From Bog-473 sp963838835 (GTDB taxonomy: Bacteria > Actinomycetota > Acidimicrobiia > Acidimicrobiales > RAAP-2), in NCBI GenBank assembly GCA_963838835.1, contig CAWITA010000014.1, forward strand, positions 62,001-126,000: a stretch of 64,000 nt of DNA, in the 5' to 3' direction. Below the pieces are notes generated by a model. The model was not told the DNA's origin. It was given only the letters and a program-made list of their open reading frames with translations, and made no database searches. Positions 51,285 through 59,926 of the stretch are shown piece after piece. The translations under genes were made by a program, and so were the position numbers. Each line of letters starts with the position of its first letter. The stretch's first letter is position 1.

Positions 51285-51557
51285 ATGGCCAACACAGAGA
51301 CCGGGTCCGGCAGCGTTGATCGGATCATCGAGTCGTTTCATGGTGCCGGGAACACAGCACTTGAATCGGTGCGGAAGTTCCTTGACACGGTAAATGATGT
51401 ATTTCCCGACGTGAAGGCGGACAATGGCCCGCGCCAGCAGATCATCGATTCGGCGTTCAAGATGACCGAGGAGCTCGTCGGCGCATCGACCCAGCTTGCG
51501 GAGAAGATCGTAAAGGCGAGTCGGGACGCTCTGGGCGAGGCGGACAAGGAAGGCTAA
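51285..51557 (+). CDS. Phasin-like small amphipathic protein
   Basis: A 90-residue protein behind a perfect ribosome binding site (AAAAGGAGGA). Heptad-like helices (GNTALESVRKFLDTVNDVFP and MTEELVGASTQLAEKIVKAS) resemble phasins, which coat storage granules. No enzyme motif is present. It lies divergent from a lipase-like gene and near lipid genes. The family call is by pattern only. Confidence 0.6.
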   Translation: MANTETGSGSVDRIIESFHGAGNTALESVRKFLDTVNDVFPDVKADNGPRQQIIDSAFKMTEELVGASTQLAEKIVKASRDALGEADKEG

Positions 51558-51558
51558 G

Positions 51559-51575
51559 GGCTCTCCTAGGGAGCC
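51559..51575 (+). terminator. Hairpin after phasin-like gene
   Basis: GGCTCTC pairs with GGGAGCC around a CTA loop (7 bp, one G–T pair), immediately after the stop codon. It is not followed by a clear T run, so it is a weak intrinsic terminator candidate. Confidence 0.35.
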
Positions 51576-52226
51576 GAAGGGGGGTTCCTTCTTGTGAGCG
51601 ATTTCTGGCGAAGTGGGGGCGTGAACGTCCAGCGCGAAATGATGGCAAAAAGGAGCGGGGTTCCGTTCGCAGTGGCGGCTCCGGTTTCGAGTTGGGCGCT
51701 ACGGCTCCCACGCTTGTTCCTCCGAAGAAGCCTCTGACGCCCCGCTCGGCAGAGCGACCGCGGAAGTCGATGTCCTCGCGCTAGGCCCTCCCTCGCGCTA
51801 GGCCTTGAAGTGAGCGCAAGGAACCACGCCATATGAGGTGGGACGAGGCGGTCGAGCAAGTTCGTGGGATCCTGTGGCAGTAGACCCGCAGCAGGGTCCT
51901 AGGCGGCGACCACCCAGCTGGCCTCCCAGGCTGGTGTGCTCAAGGTTAAAGTCGCCCCTCCGACACTGCAGGGGGAAGGCGGTTTCTCTAGTCGTTGCGT
52001 CGCTCTCAATTGGCCGGGTTCCGGTCGAGCGCGCAATAAGCGTGCAATAGCGTTCTCGAAATGATGGGATCCGATGTCGCAACGTGGTGGCTGGTTGGCC
52101 TCACCGGAGCGCTCGCGGTGGATTGGCGGTCGCAACATTCCTCGCGGTGCGAGCAGGTGACCGAACCGCCGTTGACCCAGGCCCGCCCCGACCGATAGTG
52201 ACAGCGACAATGTTCCCTTTCGCTCG
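51576..52226. other. Gene-free stretch containing relic B2
   Basis: About 650 bp with no convincing coding frame on either strand. The only structure seen is the tRNA-Leu-like relic at 51899–51966. Confidence 0.5.
51899..51966 (+). repeat. tRNA-Leu-like relic / attachment-site scar, copy B2
   Basis: CTAGGCGGCGACCACCCAGC, then a CTCCCAGGCTGGTGTGCTCA block and AGGTTAAAGTCGCCCCTCC, ending GACAC. It matches B1 and B3 almost base for base and shares CCAGC…GCTGG and the acceptor 3' strand CTCCGACA with the intact tRNA-Leu. It separates island segments B and C. Confidence 0.72.
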
Positions 52227-53723
52227 TCACGTGTAGGTGAACCAGTCGGCTTCGTGGGCCGCGCTCTTGCCTCCGGGTGTCTCCACGAAGATATTGCGGA
52301 GGTCGGCGGACTCGGCCGGGGAGTCGACGGTGATCTCGGTCGCAGAGACCACGGTCAGGTTCGTGGCGGCGACGGTCCCGAAGAGCACCGTTGTGGCCTT
52401 GGTGAAGCTGGTGCCGGTGATGGTCACGAGTGTGCCACCGGTCGTCGGCCCCGACCGGGGCGAGACCGCCTTCACGGTCGGGGGTGCAACGGAGGTGTAC
52501 AAGTCGCCTTTGACGGCCGCACTCTCGCCTGCGGGTGTCTCCACGAAGACGTTGTAGAGGTCGGCGCCCTGGGCCGGGGAGTCGACCGTGATCTTGGTCG
52601 CGGAGACCACGGTCAGGTTGGTGGCGGCGACGGTCCCGAAGAGCACCGTGGTGGCCCCGGTGAAGTTGGTGCCGGAGATGGTGACGAGCGTGCCACCGGT
52701 CGTCGGGCCCGAGCGGGGCGAGACCGCGGAGACGGTCGGGGGGTTGGGGACGGTGTAGTCGGTCACGACTCCCGCGGTGGTGATCCGCCCGATCGAGCCC
52801 CCTACTTCGTTGGTGAACCACAGGGCGCCGTCGGGACCGGTGACGATCCCTTCCGGCCAGTAGATGCTGGGATCGGTGTAGCTGTTGGTCACGACTCCCG
52901 CGGTGGTAATCCGCCCGATCGATTCGCCTTGTTCGTTGGTGAACCACAGGGCGCCGTCGGGGCCGGTGGTGATCGCCTCTGGAGCATTGATGCCGGTGCC
53001 GGTGTAGTTGGTCACGACTCCAGCCGTGGTGATACGCCCGATCGAGTTGTTGTTGTAGTTGGCGAACCACAAGGCGCCGTCGGGGCCGGTCGTGATCCGC
53101 TGCGGACCGCCGATGCTGGGGTCGGTGTAGTTGGTCACGACTCCCGCGGTGGTGATACGCCCGATCGAGTTGTTGTTGTAGTTGGCGAACCACAAGGCGC
53201 CGTCGGGGCCGGTCGTGATCCGCTGCGGACCGCCGATGCTGGGGTCGGTGTAGTTGGTCACGACTCCCGCGGTGGTGATGCGCCCGATCGAGTTATTCCC
53301 GTTGTTGGTGAACCACAGGGCGCCGTCGGGGCCGGCGGTCAGGCCGTACGCTGGTCCATTCGGATCGGTGTAGCTGGTCACGACTTCCGCGGTGGTGATG
53401 CGCCCGATCGAGTTGTTGCCTGTGTTGGTGAACCACAAGGCGCCGTCGGACCCGACGGCGATCTCCTCCGGGCCATCGATGGTGGAAGCGGTGTAGCCGG
53501 TCACGACTCCCGCGGTGGTGATGCGCCCGATCGAGTTTGTTCCCCAGTTGGTGAACCACAGCGCCCCGTCCGGACCGACGACGATCTCACGCGGAGCGGC
53601 GTTGCTCAGCACGGTACGGGCGGACGCCGACGGGACTGCCAGCGCCGTCACACCGATCATGGTGGCCAGCGCGAGCACAATCGACCCGCATCTGCGCCGC
53701 AGATTTCGCGGAACGTGCACCAT
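52227..53723 (-). CDS. Secreted streptogramin-lyase-like beta-propeller with two IPT/TIG domains
   Basis: Signal peptide (IVLALATMIGVTALAVPSASA), then seven near-identical repeats of about 41 residues built on GPDGALWFTN … SIGRITTAGVVT, as in virginiamycin B lyase/NHL-type propellers. The C terminus holds two IPT/TIG domains, each with VSPRSGPTTGGTLVTI-GT-F and FG-VAATNLTVVSAT-I-VDSPA. It lacks obvious lyase His residues, so an adhesive or structural surface role is more likely. ATG 53723 is the start. Confidence 0.8.
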   Translation of the reverse strand: MVHVPRNLRRRCGSIVLALATMIGVTALAVPSASARTVLSNAAPREIVVGPDGALWFTNWGTNSIGRITTAGVVTGYTASTIDGPEEIAVGSDGALWFTNTGNNSIGRITTAEVVTSYTDPNGPAYGLTAGPDGALWFTNNGNNSIGRITTAGVVTNYTDPSIGGPQRITTGPDGALWFANYNNNSIGRITTAGVVTNYTDPSIGGPQRITTGPDGALWFANYNNNSIGRITTAGVVTNYTGTGINAPEAITTGPDGALWFTNEQGESIGRITTAGVVTNSYTDPSIYWPEGIVTGPDGALWFTNEVGGSIGRITTAGVVTDYTVPNPPTVSAVSPRSGPTTGGTLVTISGTNFTGATTVLFGTVAATNLTVVSATKITVDSPAQGADLYNVFVETPAGESAAVKGDLYTSVAPPTVKAVSPRSGPTTGGTLVTITGTSFTKATTVLFGTVAATNLTVVSATEITVDSPAESADLRNIFVETPGGKSAAHEADWFTYT

Positions 53724-53940
53724 TGGTACGTACCCTTTCCTCTGACTCTCTCTCATGACCCTCACTATTGACCCACGGCGCTCGGCATCAAGAGGACAAA
53801 GGTCCCAAACCCCGACAAGACATAGACCAGGCGAATACGGTCACTGCTGCATGCTCATTCTGCGACGCCACCACCAGCCGGGCCGGTATCTCGATGTCCG
53901 GTACCATCGCCTCCTCGCCAGACTGCCCATCAGACGCCAT

Positions 53941-54189
53941 CTAACGACCACGTAACGAAGGACTTGGCTGGCCGAACTCCCGGAGTCCCGTGAGTCCCTC
54001 GAGGTGCCCCGGACACGCCCACACTCGCCACCAGCGGTCCCCTGAAGGCGAAAACCAGCGGCCCGTCCACGACGGTCGTTCGTCGCAGTGGTTCGCCTGC
54101 ATGACCGAGTCGTAGGTCATCGCCCAGCACCGCATCGGTTCCACGACGAAGCCAGGGCAGCGGTCGCCGGGCTCGGGCATCGGGTCCAT
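53941..54189 (-). CDS. Hypothetical small protein, 82 aa
   Basis: Trp- and Cys-containing protein (MRCWAMTYDSVMQANHCDER; SGDRWWRVWACPGHLEGL), the kind of short frame common in actinobacterial phages and integrative elements. ATG 54189 has no clear ribosome binding site. It lies next to the recombinase stub. Confidence 0.45.
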   Translation of the reverse strand: MDPMPEPGDRCPGFVVEPMRCWAMTYDSVMQANHCDERPSWTGRWFSPSGDRWWRVWACPGHLEGLTGLREFGQPSPSLRGR

Positions 54190-54506
54190 GGGGCGAACGC
54201 TACGCCGCTGGCGTTGCAGATCAAATGGGCGGCCCCCGGCCCTTTGGTGTTAACCGGGAAGCCGGACCGGGGGCCGCAAAGTTGGGAGTGGACCACGTTG
54301 TCCAGTGATACGAGGCGGCCGGCGGCAGGGCGGGGCGGGAGAGAGCGGTGGCGTCGTCCGCGGCTCAGCCCCAGAGACAGGACTGAGCCGGACCACCTCA
54401 CCCCATCAGCCGATGACCGAGTCGGTCTCGGTGGCCCGAAGATATGACGACGCAGCGGCGGCGCCTGATACGCGCGGGTGGGGACGCGCCGCCGGCTGGC
54501 GGGCTA

Positions 54507-54995
54507 TCAGAAGACGCTCGATGCAGGCGCCGCGCAGTCGGCCAACTTGCGCTGTGCGGCCTCGATTCGTGCGTGGTCGGCGTCCGATGCCCCGCCCGCC
54601 TCGGCCAGCGCCCGGCAGGTCTCGTCGAGGTTCGCCGGATCGAACAGAGTGGCGATCCACTCGTCGAGCTTCGGCACGATGGCCGACTCCCTGACGTACA
54701 CCGTGCGTGGGTGCTCCATGCCGGGGGCGGGTGCGAAGTCCCGCGGGAACCGGCAGCGGTAGTGGTTCTCACCGTGGTTGGGGTTGCCCTGCATCCGGTG
54801 ACCGCAGACGCCGCAGTGCACCCAGACCCTCAACAGGTAGGTGCGGCCGGTCGCTTTGGTCTTACCCGAGTTGGGGCGGTAGGAGCCGGCCGCCATCTGC
54901 GCCTGCGCCTGAGCGAAGGTCTCCGAGTCGATGATCGTCTTATGCGACAGGTCGGTGGACCAGATCTCTTGCCGGTTACGACCAACCCCGACCAA
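54507..54995 (-). pseudogene. Large serine recombinase, C-terminal stub
   Basis: About 160 residues match the end of the recombinase domain and the zinc beta-ribbon of large serine recombinases: STDLSHKTIIDSETFAQAQA, then VHCGVCGHRMQGN … HYRCRFPRDF (four-Cys ribbon) and a coiled segment. The catalytic N-terminal domain with its Ser nucleophile is missing. The break abuts a tRNA 3' relic at 55005–55052, so this is the edge of a lost integrative element. Confidence 0.75.
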
Positions 54996-55004
54996 TCCGA
55001 AGGT

Positions 55005-55052
55005 CCAGGTTCGTAACCCTAAGGTCGGAGGTTCGAATCGTCCCGCGCCACC
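55005..55052 (+). repeat. tRNA 3'-half relic
   Basis: TTCGTAACCCTAAGG followed by TCGGAGGTTCGAATCGTCCC and GCGCCACC looks like an anticodon loop (possibly CGT), variable loop, T arm and acceptor 3' strand of a tRNA. The 5' half is absent. It is the probable attachment scar of the serine-recombinase element next to it. Confidence 0.5.
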
Positions 55053-55063
55053 TTTACTCCCGC

Positions 55064-55192
55064 GCCACCTTTGTCCGAGAAATCGGTCGTTTGCAGGAGG
55101 CCAGCCCTGGGTGGTCTCCTGCCATTCTGGGGCAAGGCTGAGATCGTCAGGTCATCGCCGGTGAAACGAGCCTGGTCGAACTTGTCCCGCGT
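55064..55192. repeat. Repeat R1 copy 2
   Basis: Starts GCCACCTTTGTCCGAGAAAT twelve bases after the tRNA relic. It preserves CGGTCGTTTGCAGGAG, the GCAGGAG…CTCCTGC hairpin and the following GGTCATCGCCGG / CTGGTCGAACTTG blocks of copy 1 at 32431. It lies 183 bp upstream of the Calvin operon. Confidence 0.75.
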
Positions 55193-55374
55193 CGCGCACC
55201 ACGACCGGGACTCGCCCAAGCACGCCCCGGTTCCCCGAAGTAGGGATCTCGGGCCGGCGTCCCTCGCGGACCCGCCCAACGTGACCAAAGTCCCTATCGG
55301 GGGACCCGAGGGCTCGTCACCATTTGTCGTGGGCGCGTGGAACGGCAAGCCTAGAGATGAGCCAGAGGAACCCA

Positions 55375-56421
55375 ATGGCCGAGATCCCAAGACGTGACGA
55401 GCAGCTCCACGGCGTGCTGGCCGCCTGGGCGGAAAACGACGATCAGCGTCAGGCCATAGCGGCCGCCGTCATCTCCCTCACCCGTGCGGGCGTGCTCATT
55501 GGTCGCGAACTCGCGGTTTCGCCGTTCGTGGGCGGCCTCGACGACGTGGTGGGCATCAATGCGAGCGGCGACCCCCAAAAGAAGACGGACCTGTTGGCCC
55601 GCGGACTCGTCCTCGAGTCACTCCGGGCTGGCCCGGTCGCAGCCATCGCCTCCGAGGAGGAGGAACTGCCGGCCGTGCTTGTGCCCGGGGCACCACTGGT
55701 CGTCGCGATAGACCCGCTCGACGGCTCCGGGAATCTCGCCATCAACGGTCCGGTCGGCCTCATCTTCTCGATCCGACCCAACACCGGCGATGCACCGGAG
55801 CGCGTCTTCCTGCGACCCGGCGTCGAGCAGCTCGCCGCCGGGTTCATCCTCTACGGTCCGGCGACGATTCTCGTGCTGACAACCGGCTCGGGCACGGACC
55901 TCTACGTCCTGTCACCCGACGACGGGGTGTTCGTCCGGTCGACGCGGGGCATCCGGATTCCCACCGGGACTCCCGAATACGCGGTCAACGCTTCGAATGC
56001 CCGGCACTGGCTGCCCGGGTTCCGTTCCTACGTTGCGGACCTGCAGGCCGGGGCCGAGGGTTTGCGGGGTCTGGACTTCAGCATGCGGTGGTACGGCGCG
56101 CTCGTCATCGAGGCCATGCGGATCCTGATCCGCGGTGGCATTTACCTGTACCCAGCCGATCGGCGCCCACAACACCGCTCAGGGTCGCTACGACTGGTCT
56201 ATGAGGCACATCCCATCGCCATGATGATCGAGGAGGCCGGCGGGGCGGCGACCGACGGACGGGACCGGATCCTGACAAAGTCGGCCGGCGATCTCCATGA
56301 ACGCACTCCGCTCGTGTTCGGTTCGGTCGACAAGGTGGCTCGAGTCGGTCGCTACCTCGATGAGTCCTACGACGCCGAGCGTGCTCCCTTGTTCGCAACT
56401 CGCGGCCTGTTCAGGGAGTAG
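55375..56421 (+). CDS. fbp: Fructose-1,6-bisphosphatase, class I
   Basis: A 348-residue class I FBPase, hydrolysing fructose-1,6-bisphosphate (and possibly sedoheptulose-1,7-bisphosphate) in the Calvin cycle. Metal and substrate motifs are IASEEEELPAV, VVAIDPLDGSGNLAING (the DPLDGS signature) and a late YEAHPIAMMIEEAGGAATDG. ATG 55375 follows AGAGGAA. It is the first gene of fbp–cbbP–cbbL–cbbS, 6 bp before cbbP. Confidence 0.92.
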   Translation: MAEIPRRDEQLHGVLAAWAENDDQRQAIAAAVISLTRAGVLIGRELAVSPFVGGLDDVVGINASGDPQKKTDLLARGLVLESLRAGPVAAIASEEEELPAVLVPGAPLVVAIDPLDGSGNLAINGPVGLIFSIRPNTGDAPERVFLRPGVEQLAAGFILYGPATILVLTTGSGTDLYVLSPDDGVFVRSTRGIRIPTGTPEYAVNASNARHWLPGFRSYVADLQAGAEGLRGLDFSMRWYGALVIEAMRILIRGGIYLYPADRRPQHRSGSLRLVYEAHPIAMMIEEAGGAATDGRDRILTKSAGDLHERTPLVFGSVDKVARVGRYLDESYDAERAPLFATRGLFRE

Positions 56422-56427
56422 ACGAAC

Positions 56428-57306
56428 ATGTCCGCTCGCCACCCGATCATCTCGGTCACCGGCTCGTCGGGTGCAGGGACGACGACCGTCAAGCACACCT
56501 TTGATCAGATCTTCCGTCGGGAAGGAATCCGTGGCGCCTCCATAGATGGTGACGCATTCCACCGCTACGACCGGGATGAGATGGCGGCGACGATGGCCGC
56601 TGCCGAGGCGGCGGGAAACCACCATTTCAGTCACTTCGGCCCCGAGGCAAACCTGTTCGACGAGCTCGCTGCAGTGTTCGCTGAGTACGGAGAGTGTGGG
56701 ACGGGCCGGACCCGACACTACGTGCACGACGAAGCCGAGGCTGAGAGATACGGCTACCCTCCGGGCACGTTCAGCGCGTGGGAAGAGTTCGAGCCGGGCT
56801 CCGATGTCTTGTTCTACGAGGGCCTGCACGGCGCCGTGGTCACCGACACGGTTGACGTCGCCCAGCATGTGGACCTCAAGATCGGTGTTGTCCCAGTCGT
56901 CAACCTCGAGTGGATCCAGAAGATTGAACGAGACCGCTCGACGCGCGGCCACTCCCTGGAGTCCGTGACCGCCACCATTTTGCGGCGCATGCCCGATTAC
57001 GTCCGGTACCTCTGCCCGCAGTTCACCTCGACGGACATCAACTTTCAACGAGTGCCGATCGTCGACACCTCCAACCCTTTCGTTGCGCGCTATATCCCCA
57101 CGGCTGACGAATCGCTCGTGGTGATCCGCTTCCGCGACCCTCATGGCATCGACTTCCCGTATCTCGTGTCAATGATTCACGACAGCTTCATGACGAGGGC
57201 GAACTCCATCGCCATCCCCGGAGGCAAGCTCGACCTCGCGATGCAGCTCATCCTCACCCCCATGATCCGTCGCCTCATTGAGCGCAAGCGACGTGTTGCC
57301 GCATGA
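56428..57306 (+). CDS. cbbP: Phosphoribulokinase
   Basis: Phosphorylates ribulose-5-phosphate to RuBP, the unique Calvin-cycle step before RuBisCO. The 292-residue length is the class I (proteobacterial) type. It has P-loop TGSSGAGTTTVKHTF, SIDGDAFHRYDRDEM, HFGPEANLFDEL and FYEGLHGAVV motifs. Lacking the regulatory cysteines of plant-type enzymes, it is likely nucleotide/NADH-regulated. Tight spacing to fbp and 40 bp to cbbL indicate one operon. Confidence 0.96.
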   Translation: MSARHPIISVTGSSGAGTTTVKHTFDQIFRREGIRGASIDGDAFHRYDRDEMAATMAAAEAAGNHHFSHFGPEANLFDELAAVFAEYGECGTGRTRHYVHDEAEAERYGYPPGTFSAWEEFEPGSDVLFYEGLHGAVVTDTVDVAQHVDLKIGVVPVVNLEWIQKIERDRSTRGHSLESVTATILRRMPDYVRYLCPQFTSTDINFQRVPIVDTSNPFVARYIPTADESLVVIRFRDPHGIDFPYLVSMIHDSFMTRANSIAIPGGKLDLAMQLILTPMIRRLIERKRRVAA

Positions 57307-57346
57307 CACGTTCGATCATCGCCCTCGACTGATTGGAGAAACGAGC

Positions 57347-58762
57347 ATGGCCACATACGACGCCGGCGTGAAGGACTACCGCCAGACCTACTGGGACCCA
57401 GCCTACACACCCGCGGACACCGACCTCCTGGCGTGTTTCAAGATCACACCCCAGGAGGGCGTACCCCACGAAGAGGCGGCGGCAGCGGTCGCTGCGGAGA
57501 GTTCCACAGGTACGTGGACAACCGTATGGACCGATCTCCTCACCGATCTCGATCATTACAAGGGCCGGGCCTATGGTGTCGAGGACGTACCTGGGGACCC
57601 GAGCTGCTTCTACGCCTTCGTCGCCTACCCGATCGATCTCTTCGAGGAGGGCAGTGTCGTCAATGTGCTCACGTCGCTGGTGGGCAACGTGTTCGGGTTC
57701 AAGGCGATCCGGGCGCTGCGTCTCGAGGATGTGCGCTTCCCGCTGCACTACGTGATGACCTGTGGCGGACCGCCCAACGGCATCATTGTCGAGCGCGACA
57801 AGATGGACAAGTACGGACGCCCCTTGCTCGGGTGCACGATCAAGCCCAAACTCGGCCTGTCGGGGAAGAACTACGGCCGGGCTGTCTACGAGTGCCTGCG
57901 GGGCGGACTCGACTTCACCAAGGACGACGAAAACGTCAACTCCCAGCCGTTCATGCGCTGGCGTGACCGCTTCGAGAACGTGGCCGAGGCCGTGAAGCTG
58001 GCCCAGGACGAAACCGGCGAGCGCAAGGGCCACTACCTCAACGTGACTGCCCCGACGGTGGAGGACATGTACGAGCGGTCCGAGTTCGCCAAGGCGCTCG
58101 GCATGCCGATCATCATGCACGACTTCTTGACCGCCGGATTTACGGCACACACGTCACTCGCCAACTGGTGCCGGCGCAACGGGATGCTCCTGCACGTACA
58201 TCGGGCGATGCACGCAGTGATCGACAGGAATCCGTATCACGGCGTCCACTTCCGCGTGCTGGTCAAGTGCCTCCGCCTCTCGGGAGGCGACCATCTTCAC
58301 TCCGGGACGGTCGTCGGCAAGCTCGAGGGGGACCGCCAAGCGACGCTCGGCTGGATCGACCTCATGCGGGAGCGCTTCGTTCCCGAGGAGCGGGCCCGGG
58401 GGATCTTCTTCGACCAGGACTTTGGTCACATGCCGGGACTGTTCCCGGTCGCCTCGGGCGGTATCCACGTGTGGCATGTGCCTGCGCTGGTGTCCATCTT
58501 CGGAGACGACTCTGTCTTCCAGTTCGGTGGGGGCACGATCGGGCATCCGTGGGGCAACGCCGCCGGGGCGACGGCCAACCGAGTCGCACTCGAGGCTTGT
58601 GTGGAGGCTCGCAACGAAGGTCGGGAAGTCGAGCGCGAGGGCGGGGAGATCCTCACCCGCGCCGCCAAGTCCAGCCCGGAGCTGGCTGCCGCCCTCGAGA
58701 CGTGGCGGGAGATCCGATTCGAGTTCGACGTCGTCGACAAGCTCGACGAGACGATTAAATGA
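57347..58762 (+). CDS. cbbL: RuBisCO large subunit (form I, IA-like)
   Basis: A 471-residue large chain. The carbamylated Lys near residue 192 lies in GGLDFTKDDENVNSQPF, the catalytic Lys in TIKPKLGLSGKNYGRA, His in HRAMHAVIDR, and loop 6 is HSGTVVGKLEGDR. By eye the sequence most resembles bacterial form IA (KDYRQTYWDPAYTP; STGTWTTVWTDLLTD). ATG 57347 follows TTGGAGAAA. RuBisCO is unusual in actinobacteria, and the operon lies within the tRNA-relic-bounded segment C. No cbbR, cbbX or carboxysome genes are nearby. Confidence 0.97.
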   Translation: MATYDAGVKDYRQTYWDPAYTPADTDLLACFKITPQEGVPHEEAAAAVAAESSTGTWTTVWTDLLTDLDHYKGRAYGVEDVPGDPSCFYAFVAYPIDLFEEGSVVNVLTSLVGNVFGFKAIRALRLEDVRFPLHYVMTCGGPPNGIIVERDKMDKYGRPLLGCTIKPKLGLSGKNYGRAVYECLRGGLDFTKDDENVNSQPFMRWRDRFENVAEAVKLAQDETGERKGHYLNVTAPTVEDMYERSEFAKALGMPIIMHDFLTAGFTAHTSLANWCRRNGMLLHVHRAMHAVIDRNPYHGVHFRVLVKCLRLSGGDHLHSGTVVGKLEGDRQATLGWIDLMRERFVPEERARGIFFDQDFGHMPGLFPVASGGIHVWHVPALVSIFGDDSVFQFGGGTIGHPWGNAAGATANRVALEACVEARNEGREVEREGGEILTRAAKSSPELAAALETWREIRFEFDVVDKLDETIK

Positions 58763-58782
58763 GCGCACCAGAGCGAGGAACG

Positions 58783-59145
58783 ATGGAGACGAACATCCGC
58801 GATTACCCGTCACGGCTCGGCGACGCGGCGTCGAAACGGCTAGGGACCTTCTCCTACCTCCCTCACTTTGACACGCCGGCCGTGGAGGCGCAGATCGAAT
58901 ACCTTGTCGGTAAGGACCTGACGGCGATGATCGAGCACGTCGAACCGAATCGGGCCACTTCCCGGTACTGGTACATGTGGAAGCTTCCACTCTTCGGCGA
59001 GCGGGAACCCGAGGTGATACGGAGCGAAGTCGAGACGTGTATCCATGCAAACCCGACCCACCATGTGCGTCTGATCGGCTTCGACCCTCGGCGCCAGACC
59101 CAGGTCGTCGCCTTCGTCGTCAGCCGGGGCGTCCCAAGCGACTGA
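58783..59145 (+). CDS. cbbS: RuBisCO small subunit
   Basis: About 120 residues with small-chain motifs: RLGTFSYLPHFDTPAVEAQI, IEHVEP and RYWYMWKLPLFGE, then HHVRLIGFDPRRQTQVVAFVV. This is the form I partner of CbbL. ATG 58783 has GAGGAA just upstream and is preferred. ATG 58759, which overlaps the cbbL stop (ATGA), would add eight residues. Confidence 0.95.
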   Translation: METNIRDYPSRLGDAASKRLGTFSYLPHFDTPAVEAQIEYLVGKDLTAMIEHVEPNRATSRYWYMWKLPLFGEREPEVIRSEVETCIHANPTHHVRLIGFDPRRQTQVVAFVVSRGVPSD

Positions 59146-59190
59146 TTCTCGGACCACCCATGCCCTCTGCCCGCTAAGTAGGACGTCCCT

Positions 59191-59634
59191 GACGGTGACC
59201 TGGTTCTCGTGTACCCGGGCAGCGACCGAGAGGCGTGTCGGCCGTGGACCGAGTGCCACAAGGTCGACCTGGGTGACCATCGGGGGTTCGTTCGCCTGGC
59301 ACTCCTACCGGGGTACCCGTGGTGCCGGTGGTGGCATATCGCTCACTCGACGCGATCGTCATCGTCTGGGCGGCGAGCGCCTAGAGCGAAAGCCCTCGGC
59401 TTGCGGCGCCTCCGGATCCAGGTATTCCCCATCCTGCTCGCCCCCTACGGCCTGACCACTATCCTCACACCGCCAATTCCGATGCCCTCGGCGATCATCG
59501 TCGAATTCCTGCCTCCACTCGACAGGACGAGCTACGGCCCGAATGCAGCAGACGATGCGGAAATTGTGGCTGCATGCCAGCTGCCATGCAGGCGGCAGTG
59601 GACCGCCTGCTTACACTGCACCCCCATCCAGTGA
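59191..59634 (+). pseudogene. LPLAT-type acyltransferase, decayed C-terminal stub
   Basis: Pieces in at least two frames match the end of 1-acylglycerol-3-phosphate acyltransferase-like proteins: DGDLVLVYPGSDRE and VDLGDHRGFVRLALLPG, then LGLRRLRIQVFPILLAPYGL, IPMPSAIIVEFLPPLD and finally MQAAVDRLLTLHP. The N-terminal HX4D motif is absent and the frame breaks near 59330 and 59580. It is a remnant between cbbS and relic B3. Confidence 0.6.
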
Positions 59635-59706
59635 TCCGGGGCTGGTGCAACCTCCTGCGGCCGGGCGGAAGCGCCTAGAGGTCCCCGCATGACGCGAGGC
59701 TGGATC

Positions 59707-59791
59707 GTCGGGCAGCAGGCTTCTATGCGGCGACCGCCCAGCTGGTCTCCCAGGCTGGTGTGCTCAAGGTTAAAGTCCCCCCCTCCGACAC
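59707..59791 (+). repeat. tRNA-Leu-like relic / attachment-site scar, copy B3 (near full length)
   Basis: From GTCGGGC to CTCCGAC plus A the stretch is 84 nt, the same length as the intact tRNA-Leu, with pairing acceptor strands except two positions. CCAGC…GCTGG is kept, but the loop is 11 nt (TGGTCTCCCAG), and the T arm reads GGTTAAAG instead of GGTTCAAG. After it comes TGACCTGGATGA, also found 8 bp after the intact tRNA-Leu at 15575, so the similarity extends past the tRNA. Candidate distal island end. Confidence 0.75.
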
Positions 59792-59926
59792 CCCGTATGA
59801 CCTGGATGATCTGTCTTTGATGAGCCCCGGCAAGGCCACTGGAAACAGGGTCAGCCGTTCACGGAGGATCTGTTAGAGGGACCGTAATCAGGGCCCCCCA
59901 TCATTAACGGTCCTAATCGATTTGGG

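Noticed and set aside
52780..53560. Regular repeats considered as a CRISPR array
   Set aside because: Repeats are coding units of about 123 bp in frame in the propeller gene, with no short repeat–spacer pattern.
52254..53771. 505-codon plus-strand frame opposite the propeller/IPT gene
   Set aside because: Repetitive shadow of the repeat gene; the minus frame has signal peptide and domain motifs.
55375..59145. Search for cbbR, cbbX or carboxysome genes around the RuBisCO operon
   Set aside because: None found in either direction within the segment.
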